DNA from: Raphanus sativus
Taxonomy: Eukaryota > Streptophyta > Magnoliopsida > Brassicales > Brassicaceae
Length of the DNA: 64,000 bases
Reading direction: 5' to 3'
Assembly: GCF_000801105.2 (NCBI RefSeq)
Contig: NC_079519.1
Location: forward strand, 6,136,668-6,200,667
Shown here piece by piece: positions 62,894 through 64,000 of the stretch. The notes under the pieces are model-generated. The model ran no database searches. It was not told the DNA's origin and worked only from the letters and a program-made list of their open reading frames with translations. Each line of letters begins with the position of its first letter. Positions within the stretch are counted from its first letter, which is position 1. The position numbers and the translations under genes were made by a program.

Positions 62894-62897
62894 ATGA
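62868..62897 (+). promoter_or_regulatory. Upstream frame whose stop overlaps the kinase start codon
   Basis: ATG at 62868 opens a nine-codon frame ending in TGA at 62895-62897, which overlaps the main ATG (62894-62896) as ATGA. The context is out of frame with the kinase. It could couple or limit kinase translation if transcribed. Confidence 0.5.
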
Positions 62898-64000
62898 CTC
62901 CGACTCCTCCTCCCCCGCAGCAAACACCTAACTCAACTCCTCGAGTCCTCATCGTCGGAAACTACTGCCACGACGTTCTCATCCAAAACGGCACCGTCGT
63001 GGCCGAAACCCTCGGCGGCGCCGCCTCCTTCATCTCCAACGTCCTCGACTCCTCCTCCGTCTCCTGCGATCTGATCTCCAAAGTCGGCCGCGACTTCAAA
63101 TACCACCACGACGTCGCCCACCCCCCGATCGTGGCTCCGGCCAAGGAGACCACCGTCTTCGAAGCCTATTTCGATCTCGGAATCGGACACTCCGATCGGG
63201 TCCTGAAACGGGTCGCTGCATGCGACCCGATCCTCCCTTCCGACATCCCCGACTCGAGGTACGACATCGGGATGGCCGTCGGCGTCGGCGGGGAGATTCT
63301 CCCGGAGACGCTCGAGAAGATGGTGGAGATCTGCGACGTGGTGGCCGTGGACATACAAGCCCTGATCAGAGTGTTCGATCCCGTCGACGGAGGAGCCGTG
63401 AAGCTCGTGGATTTGAGAGAGAGCGGGTTTCAACACCTCATGGATAGGATCGGGTTCTTGAAAGCTTCCTCGGACGAAGCTTTGTTCATGGACGTCGAAG
63501 AGATGAGGCGTCTGTGCTGTGTGGTGGTGACTAGCGGCGAAAAAGGGTGTCGGATTTACGACAAGGATGATGAGACGGTGGTTCCTCCGTTTTTGGCGAA
63601 GCAGGTGGATCCGACCGGGGCTGGGGATAGTTTTCTCGGGGGGTTGGTGGTTGGTCTTGTTGAGGGTTTGGATGTTCCTGATGCTGCTTTGTTGGGGAAC
63701 CTCTTTGGTTCCGTCACTGTTGAACACATTGGTCAGCCTAAGTTCGATTTGACTATGCTTCAGGTACATATGGTTTTATATATCTTTCCGGTTTAGTTTA
63801 TTGAGTTGCATGCTTTGCGTCTTACTTTTCAATATAATCAACCAAGAGGCGGTGAATTATAAGCTTGTTCTTATATATGATGTCATAGGTTTTTAATCTA
63901 ATAATGTTGTCACATTTTTATTTCTAAGATTATGTAGATAGTGTCTTTTTATTGTTTTAGTTCATAGTTGATCTAGCAGCAGTTGCATTCAAACATAGAG
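62894..64000 (+). CDS. MIK: myo-Inositol kinase, pfkB family (partial)
   Basis: Exon 1 is 62894-63763 and ends at the donor CTTCAG/GTACAT; the remaining C-terminal exon(s) lie beyond the window or very near its end, so the gene is partial. The 290 visible residues show the pfkB/ribokinase fold: VLIVGNYCHD near the N-terminus, ETLGGAASFISNVL for substrate binding, VVTSGEKGCRIY, and the signature DPTGAGDSFLGGLVVGL with the catalytic Asp. This subgroup phosphorylates myo-inositol in phytate synthesis; the maize lpa3 gene encodes the counterpart. The start is the ATG before TPTPPPPQQ; the open frame upstream of it lacks a good ATG. GC content is much higher than in the surroundings, as in many plant first exons. 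Position matches At5g58730. Confidence 0.88.

Noticed and set aside
62933..63769. 278-codon minus-strand frame opposite the myo-inositol kinase
   Set aside because: It mirrors a GC-rich pfkB coding exon; no domain, His/Asp-rich composition typical of an antisense shadow.

Overview
The window is plant nuclear DNA: split genes with GT-AG introns, AT-rich introns and spacers, plastid-targeted proteins and many plant transposon types. The gene content and order match, in descending order, the lower arm of Arabidopsis thaliana chromosome 5 from about At5g58940 to At5g58730 (from memory of the Arabidopsis map; ancestral block W). The large spacers, abundant Helitrons and missing neighbours point to a Brassicaceae species with a fractionated polyploid genome, most likely a Brassica. 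Genus and subgenome are inferences.

Layout: 1-1671 (minus) is a calmodulin-binding receptor-like cytoplasmic kinase (CRCK1-like, C-terminus cut by the window edge). 5425-6945 (plus) is a DUF740/OCTOPUS-like protein. 8731-11370 (plus) is a laccase (LAC16-like, six exons). 11.4-23.3 kb is a 12 kb transposon nest: Helitrons, a hAT element, Stowaway elements, two poly(A)-tailed retroposons with clear target duplications, and two foldback elements. 23336-26079 (plus) is a DIVARICATA-type MYB gene whose only intron holds a Helitron. 26949-27827 (minus) is a type I MADS gene (AGL82-like). 28986-34676 is an array of about 17 units of roughly 345 bp with two 100-N gaps; the piece between the gaps lies in the opposite orientation. 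35033-39118 (minus) is an At5g58880-like membrane-anchored acidic protein with an internal exon duplication. 40399-43815 (plus) is a 13-exon plastid FtsH protease (FTSH9-like). 44466-44774 (minus) is a small TSP9-like plastid protein. 44.8-50.4 kb is another transposon-rich spacer. 50454-52720 (plus) and 52960-54051 (minus) are two cis-prenyltransferases arranged tail to tail. 54690-56047 is a Stowaway-like element with a PIF/Harbinger relic nested in it. 56463-57632 (minus) is a PRISE-type reductase. 60861-62312 (plus) is a NUDCD2-like CS-domain protein. 62894 to the window end (plus) is a myo-inositol kinase (pfkB family), cut by the window edge.

The genes do not form an operon or pathway; they are an ordinary conserved plant gene row. 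Recurrent themes are plastid function (FtsH, TSP9-like, plastid cis-prenyltransferase), the cell wall (laccase) and phosphoinositide/phytate supply (MIK). Exon boundaries were set by hand from splice signals, reading-frame continuity and remembered family sequences; no alignment was run. The most unusual signals are the inverted contig inside the satellite array, at least eleven tiny retroposition scars scattered across the window, a MULE-type element filled with telomere-like repeats, a stop-free in-frame intron in the NUDCD2 gene, and the exon duplication in the At5g58880-like gene. I saw no tRNA, rRNA or CRISPR array.
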